From assembly GCF_008843165.1 (NCBI RefSeq), contig NZ_CP044427.1:2480001-2544000 (forward strand): a DNA stretch of 64,000 bases, read 5' to 3'. Source of the stretch: Ornithinimicrobium pratense. Lineage in GTDB: Bacteria > Actinomycetota > Actinomycetes > Actinomycetales > Dermatophilaceae. This document shows positions 27,581 to 36,648 of this stretch, one piece after another. The notes beneath the pieces were generated by a model, which had not been told where the DNA came from, did no database searches, and was given only the letters and a program-made list of their open reading frames with translations. The translations under genes were made by a program, and so were the position numbers. The stretch's first letter is position 1. Each line of letters starts with the position of its first letter.

Positions 27581-27602
27581 AACACCAGGTCTCTGGGGTG
27601 TT
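27581..27602. promoter_or_regulatory. inverted repeat in the divergent promoter region
   Basis: AACACCAG-GTCT-CTGGGGTGTT: near-perfect dyad between the divergent DUF6994-like and HhH-GPD genes, 36 bases before the latter's start. It could be an operator or a small hairpin. No binding family is recognised. Confidence 0.35.
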
Positions 27603-27638
27603 AAGTCTTCGGAGGGCTTGATCCGATAGGGTCATCGA

Positions 27639-28259
27639 ATGGACGAGGTCGACAAGGTTGTCGCAGCGGTAGAGCACATCCCAAAGCCCTGGAACAAGTT
27701 TCCCGGCGGCTATCCGGACCAGATCGAGGCGGCGCTGATCGACGCAGTCTTCTCGATCCGATCGAAATACGGAAGCGAGACCACGGGAGTCCGGGCGGTC
27801 GTTCGACGCTACTGCGACGCGATCGGGGATCCCAAGCCCGACCAATTGGACCGTCTCGCGTCCATGGACACCGGCAGGCTGACTCGCGTCCTGCAGAACG
27901 CGCAGGCGGTGAGCGGCAGATCGAAGGCAGAGGCCGTGCAGGAGGCTGCGCGCAACCTCGTCGAGGCCGGGGTGCATCGCGCAGCGGACCTGGACCCCGC
28001 ACGCCACCGACCTGCGTACACACGCGTCCACGGACTGGGCAAGGTGACCTGGGCGTACTTCTGCATGCTGCTGGGTCATCAGGGCGTCAAGGCCGACACC
28101 TGGGTGATGCGGTGGGTGGCTCAGGCTCTCGGCGAGGATTCGATCAACTCTGCCCGGGCCAACGCCCTGGTTCAGGGCGCCGCTCAGAAGCTCAAGGTAG
28201 ATGCCACACAGCTTGACCACGCCATCTGGGCGCATGCCCGAGCCGGAGGCACCGCGTAG
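27639..28259 (+). CDS. HhH-GPD-fold DNA glycosylase-like protein
   Basis: 206 residues. The helix-hairpin-helix with catalytic Asp of the endonuclease III superfamily is visible as RVHGLGKVTWAYFCMLLG followed by VKADTWVMRWV (D in KAD). The N-terminal half supplies the first helical lobe (ALIDAVFSIRSKYG). Classical EndoIII places a Lys two residues after G-x-G; here the hairpin reads GLGKVT, so bifunctional lyase activity is uncertain. No FeS cysteines at the end. It may remove modified bases or simply bind damaged or modified DNA. Located between the type I RM operon and the nuclease trio, in a defence context. Confidence 0.65.
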   Translation: MDEVDKVVAAVEHIPKPWNKFPGGYPDQIEAALIDAVFSIRSKYGSETTGVRAVVRRYCDAIGDPKPDQLDRLASMDTGRLTRVLQNAQAVSGRSKAEAVQEAARNLVEAGVHRAADLDPARHRPAYTRVHGLGKVTWAYFCMLLGHQGVKADTWVMRWVAQALGEDSINSARANALVQGAAQKLKVDATQLDHAIWAHARAGGTA

Positions 28260-28331
28260 AGCACGTGACCGAGTCTTGCCTGCGCCAACCCCAGCCAGAC
28301 GTTCCCGTGCGGGTTGAGGGAGGCTAGAGCC

Positions 28332-29522
28332 ATGGCATCGGTGCTGGCGTGGGTCGACTACTCGTCGGCCCACCGTGACCAGATGGACCGACTGCTGGAC
28401 GCCTTTCGCGACAAAGGGACTGTCGACGAGCTGGGCATCGGCACCCTCCGCGACACCTTCAGCGACCATCTCTTCCCGGGCACCTCCACCCTGCACACAC
28501 GCGCCCGCTACCTGCTCTTCGTCCCCTGGGCCGTGACCAGCACCACCCCCCATCGCTGGCCGGCCGATCGAGCCGAGCGGGAGCTACGTCGCCTCGAGGG
28601 CAAGCTCATCGAGGCGTTGCGCAGCGGGGACCTGGATGGTGGGGTCATTGGTCGGGACGCCGGCGCCACCGTGCAACGCCTGCCGAGCACCGTCTACTGG
28701 AGCGCCCTCGGCGCCTACGACATCCGACGCTGCGGGCACAGCATCGCCCAGCACCTGCGCTTCTCGACCGAGCGTCCGCCGCCCTCGGTCGACGAGGACG
28801 AGGACATCCTCCACGTCCGGCACCGGGACCCGTGCTTCCGCCAGCTCCCCGTGCCCCCGGACGACTGGCTCCAGACCGCCAACTTCACCCTCAGCCGCGC
28901 CGAGGCGGAGTTCCTCCGGGACCGGATCCTCGACACCTGCTCGGAGCGCTACCTCGGCTGGCTGGTGCAACGTGACCTCCCAGGAAATCCGGAAAGGCCC
29001 TGGGATCCTGCCCTGACCGCAGACCTGCCGGCGGAGATCTCCGGTGTGCTCGCTCACGCCCGGCGGTTCAGCCGGCTGCATGAGGGCGCGCCGATCCTCT
29101 ACAACCTGCTCCTCGCCCGGCTCAAAGACTGGGAAGAGGGTGTCGAGCGCTATACCGCCCAGCTCGAGGCCTGGGCCGACGACGACGAGACCCACCAGGC
29201 CGTCGCGACCTGGGATGAGGACGACTTCTGGAGCTGCGTCGCCCGCGCCGGTTGGCGCCACAACGTCCGCACCCAGTCCTTCGTCCGCTCCTGGGTCGAC
29301 CTCGTCCACCACGGTGCAGACCTCGTTCACGGCCAGGCAGCCGAGCAACTGATCCGCGAGCGCGAGACCAACCTCAAGGGCCGCCGCTCGCGCTTCGTCA
29401 ACCCGGACGCCCTCGAGGCCTGGGAGGGTGGCAACGGCATGGGCCGGATGACGTTCCGCTGGTCGGAAGCCAGACAACTGGTCACCGACATCCGGCAGGG
29501 ACTGGAGGCCAGCAATGCTTGA
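28332..29522 (+). CDS. DUF6361 family protein, first gene of nuclease-helicase trio
   Basis: 396 residues from ATG 28332, preceded by GGGAGG at 8 bases; an in-frame GTG/ATG further upstream lacks a site. The N-terminus matches DUF6361: VLAWVDYSSAHRDQM, DKGTVDELGIGTLRD, LFPGTSTLHTRARYLLFVPW. It is mostly helical with a C-terminal basic stretch (RETNLKGRRSRFVNPD). Function is unknown. Genes of this family are seen beside PLD and helicase genes, as here. The stop overlaps the next start by 8 bases, so expression is coupled. It may provide target recognition or a scaffold, but this is inference. Confidence 0.8.
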   Translation: MASVLAWVDYSSAHRDQMDRLLDAFRDKGTVDELGIGTLRDTFSDHLFPGTSTLHTRARYLLFVPWAVTSTTPHRWPADRAERELRRLEGKLIEALRSGDLDGGVIGRDAGATVQRLPSTVYWSALGAYDIRRCGHSIAQHLRFSTERPPPSVDEDEDILHVRHRDPCFRQLPVPPDDWLQTANFTLSRAEAEFLRDRILDTCSERYLGWLVQRDLPGNPERPWDPALTADLPAEISGVLAHARRFSRLHEGAPILYNLLLARLKDWEEGVERYTAQLEAWADDDETHQAVATWDEDDFWSCVARAGWRHNVRTQSFVRSWVDLVHHGADLVHGQAAEQLIRERETNLKGRRSRFVNPDALEAWEGGNGMGRMTFRWSEARQLVTDIRQGLEASNA

Positions 29523-31374
29523 GCCGAGCACCCGCACCCTCTTCGTCGACGCCTTCCGTCCGCCGACGGGGCACGTCGTCGATCTGGCTGTCGGCACCAC
29601 CTACACGTTGAGCCTGCGCATGTTGCTCCTGCCGCCCTTGGCCATGGCCGCCCACGACCGAGAGTCCGAGCTCAGCGATTCCGGGGACGGCACCGACCCC
29701 ACGGAGGAGACCGAGCACTCCCCCGCCGACACGCTCGCCCTGCTCGAGGCCGTCCGGCGGTATGCCGACCGGACGACGGTCTACTGCCACGCCTCCGGCA
29801 TCGCCTCCCCCGGCCGCTACCCGCGGCTGCTGGCCTTCTCCGAGGACTCGGTGGTGCAAGTGCTCCCTCGCACTCCGGGGCACATCTTCCACCCCAAGAT
29901 GTGGGCTCTGCGCTTCCGCCAGGACGACGACCTGATCCACCGGCTCGTGGTCTGCAGCCGCAACCTGACCGAGGACTCTTCCTGGGACACGCTGCTGGTC
30001 CTCGACGAGGGCGAGCCTGACCAGGGCATCTCCGGCGCACCGGCCGCCGAGTTCGTTCGAGCGCTGCCCAGCCTGACCGTGGGGCCGGTCGCCCCCGGCC
30101 GACCCGAGCAGGCGGAGACGCTCGCCGCGACCCTCGAGGATGTCTGGTTCGACCTGCCCGCGCCGTTCACCGGTGGCGAGCTCCTCCCGCTCGGCCTGCG
30201 CGCCGGCACCGCCTCGTGGCCCATGCCGGAGCACCCGACGCGCGCCGTGGTGGTCTCTCCCTTCCTGGACATCGACACCGTGTCTCGAGTCAAGGCCCGC
30301 CGCACCCCCGTGCTCGTCTCCCGCCCTGAGTCCTACGACCTGGTCGGCGCCGAGGCCGTCGCCCACACCAGCACCAAGGTGCTCAGCCCGCACGCCGAGA
30401 CGCAGGTAGCCGACCCGCGGACGGACTCCCCCACCCGTGCCGGCGAGGTGCGTGACGGCCTGCACGCCAAGCTCTTGGTGTGGGACGAAGGCCGCACCGG
30501 TCACCTGCTCACCGGTTCGGCGAACGCCACGCACGCGGCCTTCCACGGCAACGTGGAGTTCGGCGTGCTGCTCACCGGCCCTCGTCGATCCTGCGGGGTT
30601 GAGGCGCTGTTGCCCGACGAGGCGCCTTCTCGTGACCGGGTCACCTTCGACCAGGTGTTGCAGGACCACAATGTGGTCGAGCCCGAGCCGCAGGAGGACA
30701 CTACCCGGCAGACGGAGCGCCAGATCGAACTCCACCACGAGGGCCTTCTGCAGGCCGGCCCCCGACTCTCCTGTGAGCAGGACGAGAGCGGGTATGCGGT
30801 CACCCTGCAGTTCGAGGACACGCTCCCCAGGGATCCGGGCACCACGAGTGTCCGGCTGGTCAGCCGGCCCCGCACCGAGCTGCGTCCACCCGACCGGGCC
30901 CGGTGGGAAGGGGTCCCGCTGCTGCAGCTCACCCCATACCTTGAGGTCGTCACCACGGTGCCCATCTCCGACACCGAGAGGATGGAGGTGGCAAGCGTGC
31001 TCAAGGCTGAGCTGGTGGACGCCCCCGAGGAGCGGGCAGCCGAGGTGCTCCGCAGCTATCTGGGCTCCGAGGAGAGCCTGGTGCGCTACCTTCGCTTCCT
31101 TCTCGACGAGGCTGACGCCGGGTCGGTCTGGGACGACCTGGAGCTAGGTGATGCCCAGGGCGATGGTGCCGGGGCTCGGAGGCCGACCTTCGAGGACCTG
31201 GCCATCCTGGAGCCCCTGCTGCGGGCAGCGGCCGACGGCAGCGAGGCGTTGGACCGCGTCCAGGCGCTGCTGCGGGACCTCGGTGTGAGACCGGACCAGC
31301 CCGGGGTGGTGCCGCAGGAGTTCCTGCAGCTGTGGCAGGCGGTCTGGGATGCGACGCGGGAGGGGCGACCGTGA
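29515..31374 (+). CDS. phospholipase D-like nuclease domain protein
   Basis: 619 residues. Two PLD half-sites: the first (near 123) is HIFHPKMWALRF with VVCSRNLTED, an H-x-K without the usual Asp spacing; the second (near 317) is a complete H-x-K-x4-D in LHAKLLVWDEG followed by GSANATHAAFHGN. So one half-site is canonical and one degenerate. In defence systems such PLD domains are usually metal-independent endonucleases. The C-terminal third (from about 400) is unassigned, acidic and perhaps a binding region for the helicase. It overlaps DUF6361 by 8 bases and the helicase start by 4 (GTGA). Confidence 0.8.
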   Translation: MLEPSTRTLFVDAFRPPTGHVVDLAVGTTYTLSLRMLLLPPLAMAAHDRESELSDSGDGTDPTEETEHSPADTLALLEAVRRYADRTTVYCHASGIASPGRYPRLLAFSEDSVVQVLPRTPGHIFHPKMWALRFRQDDDLIHRLVVCSRNLTEDSSWDTLLVLDEGEPDQGISGAPAAEFVRALPSLTVGPVAPGRPEQAETLAATLEDVWFDLPAPFTGGELLPLGLRAGTASWPMPEHPTRAVVVSPFLDIDTVSRVKARRTPVLVSRPESYDLVGAEAVAHTSTKVLSPHAETQVADPRTDSPTRAGEVRDGLHAKLLVWDEGRTGHLLTGSANATHAAFHGNVEFGVLLTGPRRSCGVEALLPDEAPSRDRVTFDQVLQDHNVVEPEPQEDTTRQTERQIELHHEGLLQAGPRLSCEQDESGYAVTLQFEDTLPRDPGTTSVRLVSRPRTELRPPDRARWEGVPLLQLTPYLEVVTTVPISDTERMEVASVLKAELVDAPEERAAEVLRSYLGSEESLVRYLRFLLDEADAGSVWDDLELGDAQGDGAGARRPTFEDLAILEPLLRAAADGSEALDRVQALLRDLGVRPDQPGVVPQEFLQLWQAVWDATREGRP

Positions 31375-34300
31375 CGGACGACCGGCCTGACCTGGAGGCC
31401 GCGCTGAGCGGACTCAAGGACTTCCAGCGCCGCACCGTGGACGCCGCCTTTGAGCGGCTGTGGGGCGATGATGACCCGTCGAGCCGATTCCTGGTAGCGG
31501 ACGAGGTCGGGCTGGGCAAGACCCTGGTGGCCAGAGGGGTGCTCGCCAAGACCGTGGACCACCTGTGGGACCACGCCGATCGCATCGACATCGTCTACAT
31601 CTGCTCCAACAGCCAGATCGCCCAGCAGAACCTGCGCCGCTTGCACGCCGGACTGCACGGCGAGATCCCGCACGCCGACCGGCTCACCATGCTCCCAACA
31701 GTCCTTGACGACCTGGACCGGCAGCGGGTCAACGTCATCTCTTTCACCCCCGGGACCTCCTTCCACCTCGGCAACAGCGGGGGCCAGGCACCCGAGCGGG
31801 CCCTGCTCTTCGTCATGCTGGAACGGGCTTGGGGCGCCGGGGCCCTCCGCGGGCGGAAGTGGTCCCGGTTCTTCCAGGGAGCTGCGAGCGAGGAGCGGAT
31901 GCGGCGGGAGATCGACCGCGCACGTGGCACCTCCATCAGCCCGCAGCTCATGCACGCCTTCAGCGAGGCGCTGCTGCTGCCGAGCGCGGACGGACCACGG
32001 CTGTGCGACGCCCTCGGTGAGGGTGCGGACGACTTCCGATGGCTGCGGGAGGGTGGGAGGGTTTCCTGGCAGGTCTCGGCTCACCGCTACCGGCTGATCG
32101 GCCAGCTCCGCCAGGCGCTGGCAAGGATCTGTGTCTCTCACCTGCAGCCCGACCTGGTGATCCTGGACGAGTTCCAGCGCTTCAGCCAGCTGCTCAGCGG
32201 TGACGATGACGCCTCACGCCTGGTCCAGTCCCTGCTGGGCCCGATACAGGTGGAACGCCCCGGTGAGCAGCGCACCGCTCGCACGCTCCTGCTGTCGGCC
32301 ACGCCCTTCAAGATGTACACCCTGCCCGACGAGCCCGAGGGCGATGACCACTACCGGGACTTCCTACACACCGTGCGGGTCCTGGCCGGCCCCGAACGGG
32401 CTCAGATCGTGCAGGACAGGATGAGCGAGATGCGCGCCGCCCTGCTTCGCGGTGATGTGCCGGCTGCCACTGACGCCAAGGACGTGGCCCAGGTCGAGCT
32501 GCGCCGAGTCATGGCACGCACCGAGCGGCTGGCCGCCACGAAGGACCGGGACGGCATGCTTACCTCGCGTCAGGACCGGCTCACCGTTACCCGGACCGAT
32601 GTGTCGGACTACCTTGCTCAGGCCGCAGTCGCCCGGGCCCTGGACTCCCCGGAGGGCCTGGAGTACTGGCGCAGCTCTCCCCACGTCCTGGAGATGATGG
32701 AGCGCTATCACGTCAAGCGCCGGATCGACGAGGAGCTGACCGCCGGCAGCGGACTGCTGCGCGGGATCCTGCGGACGCGCTTCACCCCCGATGACCTCCA
32801 CACCTACGGCGAGATTGACCCCGGCAACCCGCGTGCTCGATGGCTCGCCGACGACGTCTTGTCCACCGGTGCCTGGCGCGCGGCGTGGCTAGCGCCGTCT
32901 CTGCCGTACTACACCCCTCGCGGCATCTATGCCGAGCCGGCCTTCCAGCGCTTCACCAAGCGCCTCGTCTTCTCCGCCTGGGGAGTAGCCCCGAAGGGGA
33001 TCGCGACCACCCTCAGCTACGAGGTGGAGCGCCGGCTGGCAGGACAGTCCCCGACCATGCGCGAGCGGGGATACTTCGCCACCCGCCGCCGTGGCCTGCT
33101 TACGCGCACTGTGACAGACGGCCGGTTGACGGGTATGCCGGTCCTCGCCCTGCTCTACCCCTGCGTCGAGCTCGCGAGAGCCGGGGACCCGTTGCGGGTC
33201 GCCCGCGACCTGGGGCGGTCCCTGCCCCTGGACCGCGAGGATCTTGTCGCTGAGGTGCGTAAGCGGGTCGAGCGGTCGCTGGAGCAGTTGCCGTCGGGTG
33301 GCAGCGAAGGTGTGGCGGACCAGCGGTGGTTCTGGGCAGCACCCTTGCTCCTTGACCGGTTGCACGGGCTGACCACTGTCGAAGGCCTCACCTTCGGGGG
33401 CAAGCGCCTCGGTGACCAGGGCGCGGACGGTTTTGGACAGCACCTCGATGAGGCGCTGCACGTCGACGCTGCGCAGCTCGGGCCCCGACCTGCAGAGCTG
33501 GCTGACGTGCTCACCGAACTGGCGCTGAGCGGGCCCGCGGTCTGCGCCCTGCGCACTCTCGCCAGGGTTGTCGCGGACCCGGGCGACCTTGGCGCCCGGG
33601 ACGTGCGGGCCACCGCGTCAGAGTGGGCCTGGTCCCTGCGATCCCTGTTCAACGGCGCCGAGATCATGGCGGTCGTAGAGGGCCAGGGTGATGACCCCTA
33701 CTGGCGGCGTGTGTTGCAGCACGGGATGGACGGCAACCTGCAGTCGGTGCTGGATGAGTACGGCCAGGTCCTGCACGCTGCGCACTCCCTCGCCGGGCAT
33801 GACAGGCCCGAGCAGTTGCGGCAGCTCGGAGAGAAGTTCGCCGAGGGGAGCGGTCTGCTCGCCTCCCCGCAGGCCATGGACTTCTTCGCCGACGGTGTGA
33901 GCCCGCCTAAGCGCAGGCGAATCCGCACCCACTTCGCAGCCCGCTATGGCCGCGCCGCAGCCGTGGACGACAAGACCGTCCAGCGTGAGACCCAGGTCCG
34001 GGAGGCGTTCAATTCACCTTTCTGGCCCTTCGTTCTTGCCTCTACCTCCGTCGGCCAGGAGGGTCTCGACTTCCACCACTACTCGCACGCCGTGGTGCAC
34101 TGGAACCTGCCTTCCAACCCCGTCGACCTGGAACAGCGTGAAGGTCGGGTCCATCGCTATCGCGGACACGCGGTCCGCAAGAACGTCGCCCAGGCTCACA
34201 GCGGCAACACCTCGTTGGTCGGCGGCCCGAGTCCTTGGCCGGTGCTCTTTGACCTGGCTGCCGACGAGCGTGGCGACCGCTCGGAGATCTTCCCGGACTG

Positions 34301-34496
34301 GGTGTACCCCCTTGCGGGCGGCGCCACCATCGAGCGGCACGTGCCCGTACTACCCATGAGCCGAGGCACCCAGCACTACCAGCGGCTGCTACGGACCGTC
34401 GGGGCCTACCGGCTCACGTTGGGCCAGCCCCGCCAGGAGGAGCTGATTGCCTACGTCGGCGACAACCACGACCTTGCCCTCGACCTCACGCCGTGA
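31371..34496 (+). CDS. SF2 helicase/translocase of the DUF6361-PLD cassette
   Basis: 1041 residues from GTG 31371, which overlaps the PLD stop. Motor motifs: Q-like entry LKDFQRRTVDAAFERL (15-30), Walker A VADEVGLGKTLVARG (42-56) of the SNF2/RapA style, VILDEFQRF (about 263-271; DEFQ box), LLLSATPFKMYT (about 307-318). The C-lobe has STSVGQEGLDFHHYS and LEQREGRVHRYRG (motif VI, about 920-930). A long insert of about 550 residues separates the lobes. DEFQ and GRxHR combine features of RapA/SNF2-like enzymes. Expected to move along DNA or RNA and deliver the PLD nuclease. No DUF1998 (DrmB) partner or methylase is nearby, which argues against DISARM. Confidence 0.85.
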   Translation: MTDDRPDLEAALSGLKDFQRRTVDAAFERLWGDDDPSSRFLVADEVGLGKTLVARGVLAKTVDHLWDHADRIDIVYICSNSQIAQQNLRRLHAGLHGEIPHADRLTMLPTVLDDLDRQRVNVISFTPGTSFHLGNSGGQAPERALLFVMLERAWGAGALRGRKWSRFFQGAASEERMRREIDRARGTSISPQLMHAFSEALLLPSADGPRLCDALGEGADDFRWLREGGRVSWQVSAHRYRLIGQLRQALARICVSHLQPDLVILDEFQRFSQLLSGDDDASRLVQSLLGPIQVERPGEQRTARTLLLSATPFKMYTLPDEPEGDDHYRDFLHTVRVLAGPERAQIVQDRMSEMRAALLRGDVPAATDAKDVAQVELRRVMARTERLAATKDRDGMLTSRQDRLTVTRTDVSDYLAQAAVARALDSPEGLEYWRSSPHVLEMMERYHVKRRIDEELTAGSGLLRGILRTRFTPDDLHTYGEIDPGNPRARWLADDVLSTGAWRAAWLAPSLPYYTPRGIYAEPAFQRFTKRLVFSAWGVAPKGIATTLSYEVERRLAGQSPTMRERGYFATRRRGLLTRTVTDGRLTGMPVLALLYPCVELARAGDPLRVARDLGRSLPLDREDLVAEVRKRVERSLEQLPSGGSEGVADQRWFWAAPLLLDRLHGLTTVEGLTFGGKRLGDQGADGFGQHLDEALHVDAAQLGPRPAELADVLTELALSGPAVCALRTLARVVADPGDLGARDVRATASEWAWSLRSLFNGAEIMAVVEGQGDDPYWRRVLQHGMDGNLQSVLDEYGQVLHAAHSLAGHDRPEQLRQLGEKFAEGSGLLASPQAMDFFADGVSPPKRRRIRTHFAARYGRAAAVDDKTVQRETQVREAFNSPFWPFVLASTSVGQEGLDFHHYSHAVVHWNLPSNPVDLEQREGRVHRYRGHAVRKNVAQAHSGNTSLVGGPSPWPVLFDLAADERGDRSEIFPDWVYPLAGGATIERHVPVLPMSRGTQHYQRLLRTVGAYRLTLGQPRQEELIAYVGDNHDLALDLTP

Positions 34497-34630
34497 GTTC
34501 AGGTGCGATGCAGATCGACGGATATCGAGCGGGCCCCTCCAGTGGTCATTTCCGTTGGCGGTGTCCGGACTGTCATCCATGGGTAGGCGCCCTTGTGCTG
34601 CCTCCGTCACCAGCCTGGAGCGGACGTCGC

Positions 34631-35491
34631 TCACCCGAGCCAGGGCTGGACCCGCTCCAGGTAGCGGTCCGACATCGTGGCCACGACCTCGGCCCCGGGC
34701 GTGGCCCAGACGTCGGCGTTGAAGATCTCCACCTCGACGTCGCCGGCATACCCGGTCCTCGCGACCCACCCGGTGAACGCCTCGAAGTCGATGTGCCCGT
34801 CCCCGACCATGCCGCGGCTGAGCAGCGCGTCCGGCGGCAGGGGGGTGATCCAGTCGCTGATCTGGTAGCTGGCGATCCGGTCGCCGGCGCGGGCGATCTG
34901 CTGCTCCACGCCCGGCTCCCACCACAGGTGGAAGGTGTCCACGACCACGCCGACGGCCGAGGCGGGGAACTGCTCGGCCATGTCCAGCGCCTGCTCCAGG
35001 GTGGAGACCACGCCCCGGTCCGCGGCGAAGATCGGGTGCATCGGTTCGATCGCGAGCACCACCCCCGCCGCCTGCGCCTCCGGCACCAACGCGGCGACCC
35101 CGTCCAGGAACCTGCGGCGCGCCGCATCGATGTCCCGCTCACCCTCGGGTAGCCCACCGGGGACCAGCACCAGCGCCGGCGCCCCCAGGGTGGCGGTCTC
35201 CTCGATCGCCGCCCGGTTGGAGTCCAGCGACGCCCGTCGCAGCGATCCCTCGGGCATGGTCAGGAACCCGCCCCGGCACACCGAGGACACCCGCAGCCCC
35301 GACTCCTCGACCCACCGGCGGGCCGTCTCCAGGCCCACGTGGGCGACCGGCTCCCGCCAGACGCCGAGGCTGCTGAGCCCGGCGCTGAGGCAGCCGTCGA
35401 TAGCCTCGCGCAGCGTCCACTCCGCGCAGGTGCGCTGGTTCAGCGAGAGCCGCGCCAGCCGTGGGTCGACGCCTGCCGATGCGCTGCTCAC
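34631..35491 (-). CDS. sugar phosphate isomerase/epimerase (TIM barrel)
   Basis: 286 residues, AP-endonuclease-2/xylose-isomerase-like TIM barrel. Metal-ligand segments are recognisable: VLAIEPMHP (Glu), VVVDTFHLWW (Asp and His), YQISDW and the late VEVEIFN (Glu). Last gene of a long operon; it overlaps the preceding gene by 4 bases (ATGA). Members of this family epimerise or isomerise sugars and inosose-type intermediates. With a Gfo/Idh/MocA dehydrogenase and a DUF993 aldolase-like protein upstream it probably acts in the same catabolic path; the substrate is unknown. Confidence 0.85.
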   Translation of the reverse strand: MSSASAGVDPRLARLSLNQRTCAEWTLREAIDGCLSAGLSSLGVWREPVAHVGLETARRWVEESGLRVSSVCRGGFLTMPEGSLRRASLDSNRAAIEETATLGAPALVLVPGGLPEGERDIDAARRRFLDGVAALVPEAQAAGVVLAIEPMHPIFAADRGVVSTLEQALDMAEQFPASAVGVVVDTFHLWWEPGVEQQIARAGDRIASYQISDWITPLPPDALLSRGMVGDGHIDFEAFTGWVARTGYAGDVEVEIFNADVWATPGAEVVATMSDRYLERVQPWLG

Positions 35492-36648
35492 CGGGTCACC
35501 CCGGCACCGCGCAGCACCACGTCCATCCGGGAGGCCGCCAACTCCGGGTCGGGCAGCAGCCGGGCCTCGTTGGCCAGCGCGAACACCTCCGCCAGGTGGG
35601 TCACCGGGCGGGCCGACTGCAACCCACCGACCATGGTGAACCCGCTCTGGTGTCCGGCGAGCCAGGACAGGAACGCGATCCCGGTCTTGTAGAACCAGGT
35701 CGGGGGGGCGAAGACCAGCCGCGACAACGGCACGGTCGGCGCCATCTCCGCCTCGTAGGCGTCCAGGTCACCGGCGTCCAGCGCGGTCAGCGCCGCCGAC
35801 GCCGCCGGCGCGATCGCGGCGAAGGCCCCGAGCAGCGCGTCGCTGTGCCGCTCGCCGTCGCCGCGGATGAGCTCGGGGTAGTTGTAGTCGTCCCCGGTGT
35901 AGAGGCGCACGCCCTCGGGCAACGCCGCCCGCAGCGACACCTCGTGCTCGGCGGACAGCAGCGACACCTTGACGCCGTCGATCCGGGCGGCGTGCCGCGC
36001 GACCAACTCCAGGAACGTCGCGGTGGCGGTCGGGATGTCCTCGCTGCCCCAGTACCCGAGCAGCTGCTGGTCGAACATCGGACCCAGCCAATGCAGGATC
36101 ACCGGCGAGCCGACCTGGTTGAGCACCTGGTCGTAGACCTGGAGGTAGTCCTCGGCGCTGCGGGCCACCGCCGCCAGGTGCCGGCTGGCCATGACGATGA
36201 CCTGGGAGCCGGTGCCCTCCACGAAGGCGACCTGCTCCAGGTATGCCGCCGTGACGGCCTCCAGGTCATCGCCGCGGGCGACGTGGTCGGTGCCGGCGCC
36301 GGAGGCGATCCGGGCACCGGCGGCCTGCGCCTGCGCGGCGCTGCGGCTGACCAGCTCCTGGATCGCCGGCCAGTCCAGGCCCATGTTGCGCTGCGCGGTG
36401 TCCATCGCCTCCGCGACCCCGAAGCCGTGGTCGAAGAGGTGCTGACGGAACGCCAGGGTGGAGTCCCAGTCGATGGCGGCCGGCTGACCGGGGCCGTTCT
36501 CCTGCCAGGGGTCGGCCACGACGTGCGCGGCGGCGAACGCGATCCGGGTGGAGAACCCGCCGGGGTGCTTCTCCCACGTGCGGGCCGGCTGGAGGGTGAC
36601 GTCGCGCCAGCTCCCGTCCGCCTGCGGCAGGCTGATCGTGCCGGTCAC
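35488..36648 (-). CDS. DUF993 protein, dihydrodipicolinate-synthase-like (aldolase fold)
   Basis: 386 residues from GTG 36648, overlapping the dehydrogenase stop by 4 bases; an in-frame opening to 37008 lies in that gene and is rejected. It follows the DUF993 pattern: AFRQHLFDHGFGVAEAMDTA, GSQVIVMASRHLA, VILHWLGPMFD, RIDGVKVSLL (the Lys in the position of the Schiff-base lysine of the NAL/DHDPS superfamily), and APPTWFYKTGIAFLSWL. Such proteins are expected to carry out an aldol cleavage or dehydration of a keto-sugar acid. Same operon as the transporter and dehydrogenase. Confidence 0.8.
   Translation of the reverse strand: MTGTISLPQADGSWRDVTLQPARTWEKHPGGFSTRIAFAAAHVVADPWQENGPGQPAAIDWDSTLAFRQHLFDHGFGVAEAMDTAQRNMGLDWPAIQELVSRSAAQAQAAGARIASGAGTDHVARGDDLEAVTAAYLEQVAFVEGTGSQVIVMASRHLAAVARSAEDYLQVYDQVLNQVGSPVILHWLGPMFDQQLLGYWGSEDIPTATATFLELVARHAARIDGVKVSLLSAEHEVSLRAALPEGVRLYTGDDYNYPELIRGDGERHSDALLGAFAAIAPAASAALTALDAGDLDAYEAEMAPTVPLSRLVFAPPTWFYKTGIAFLSWLAGHQSGFTMVGGLQSARPVTHLAEVFALANEARLLPDPELAASRMDVVLRGAGVTR

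Noticed and set aside
28332..34496. DISARM or Dpd assignment for the nuclease trio
   Set aside because: PLD and helicase fit, but DrmB/DUF1998, a methylase and the Dpd core genes are absent.
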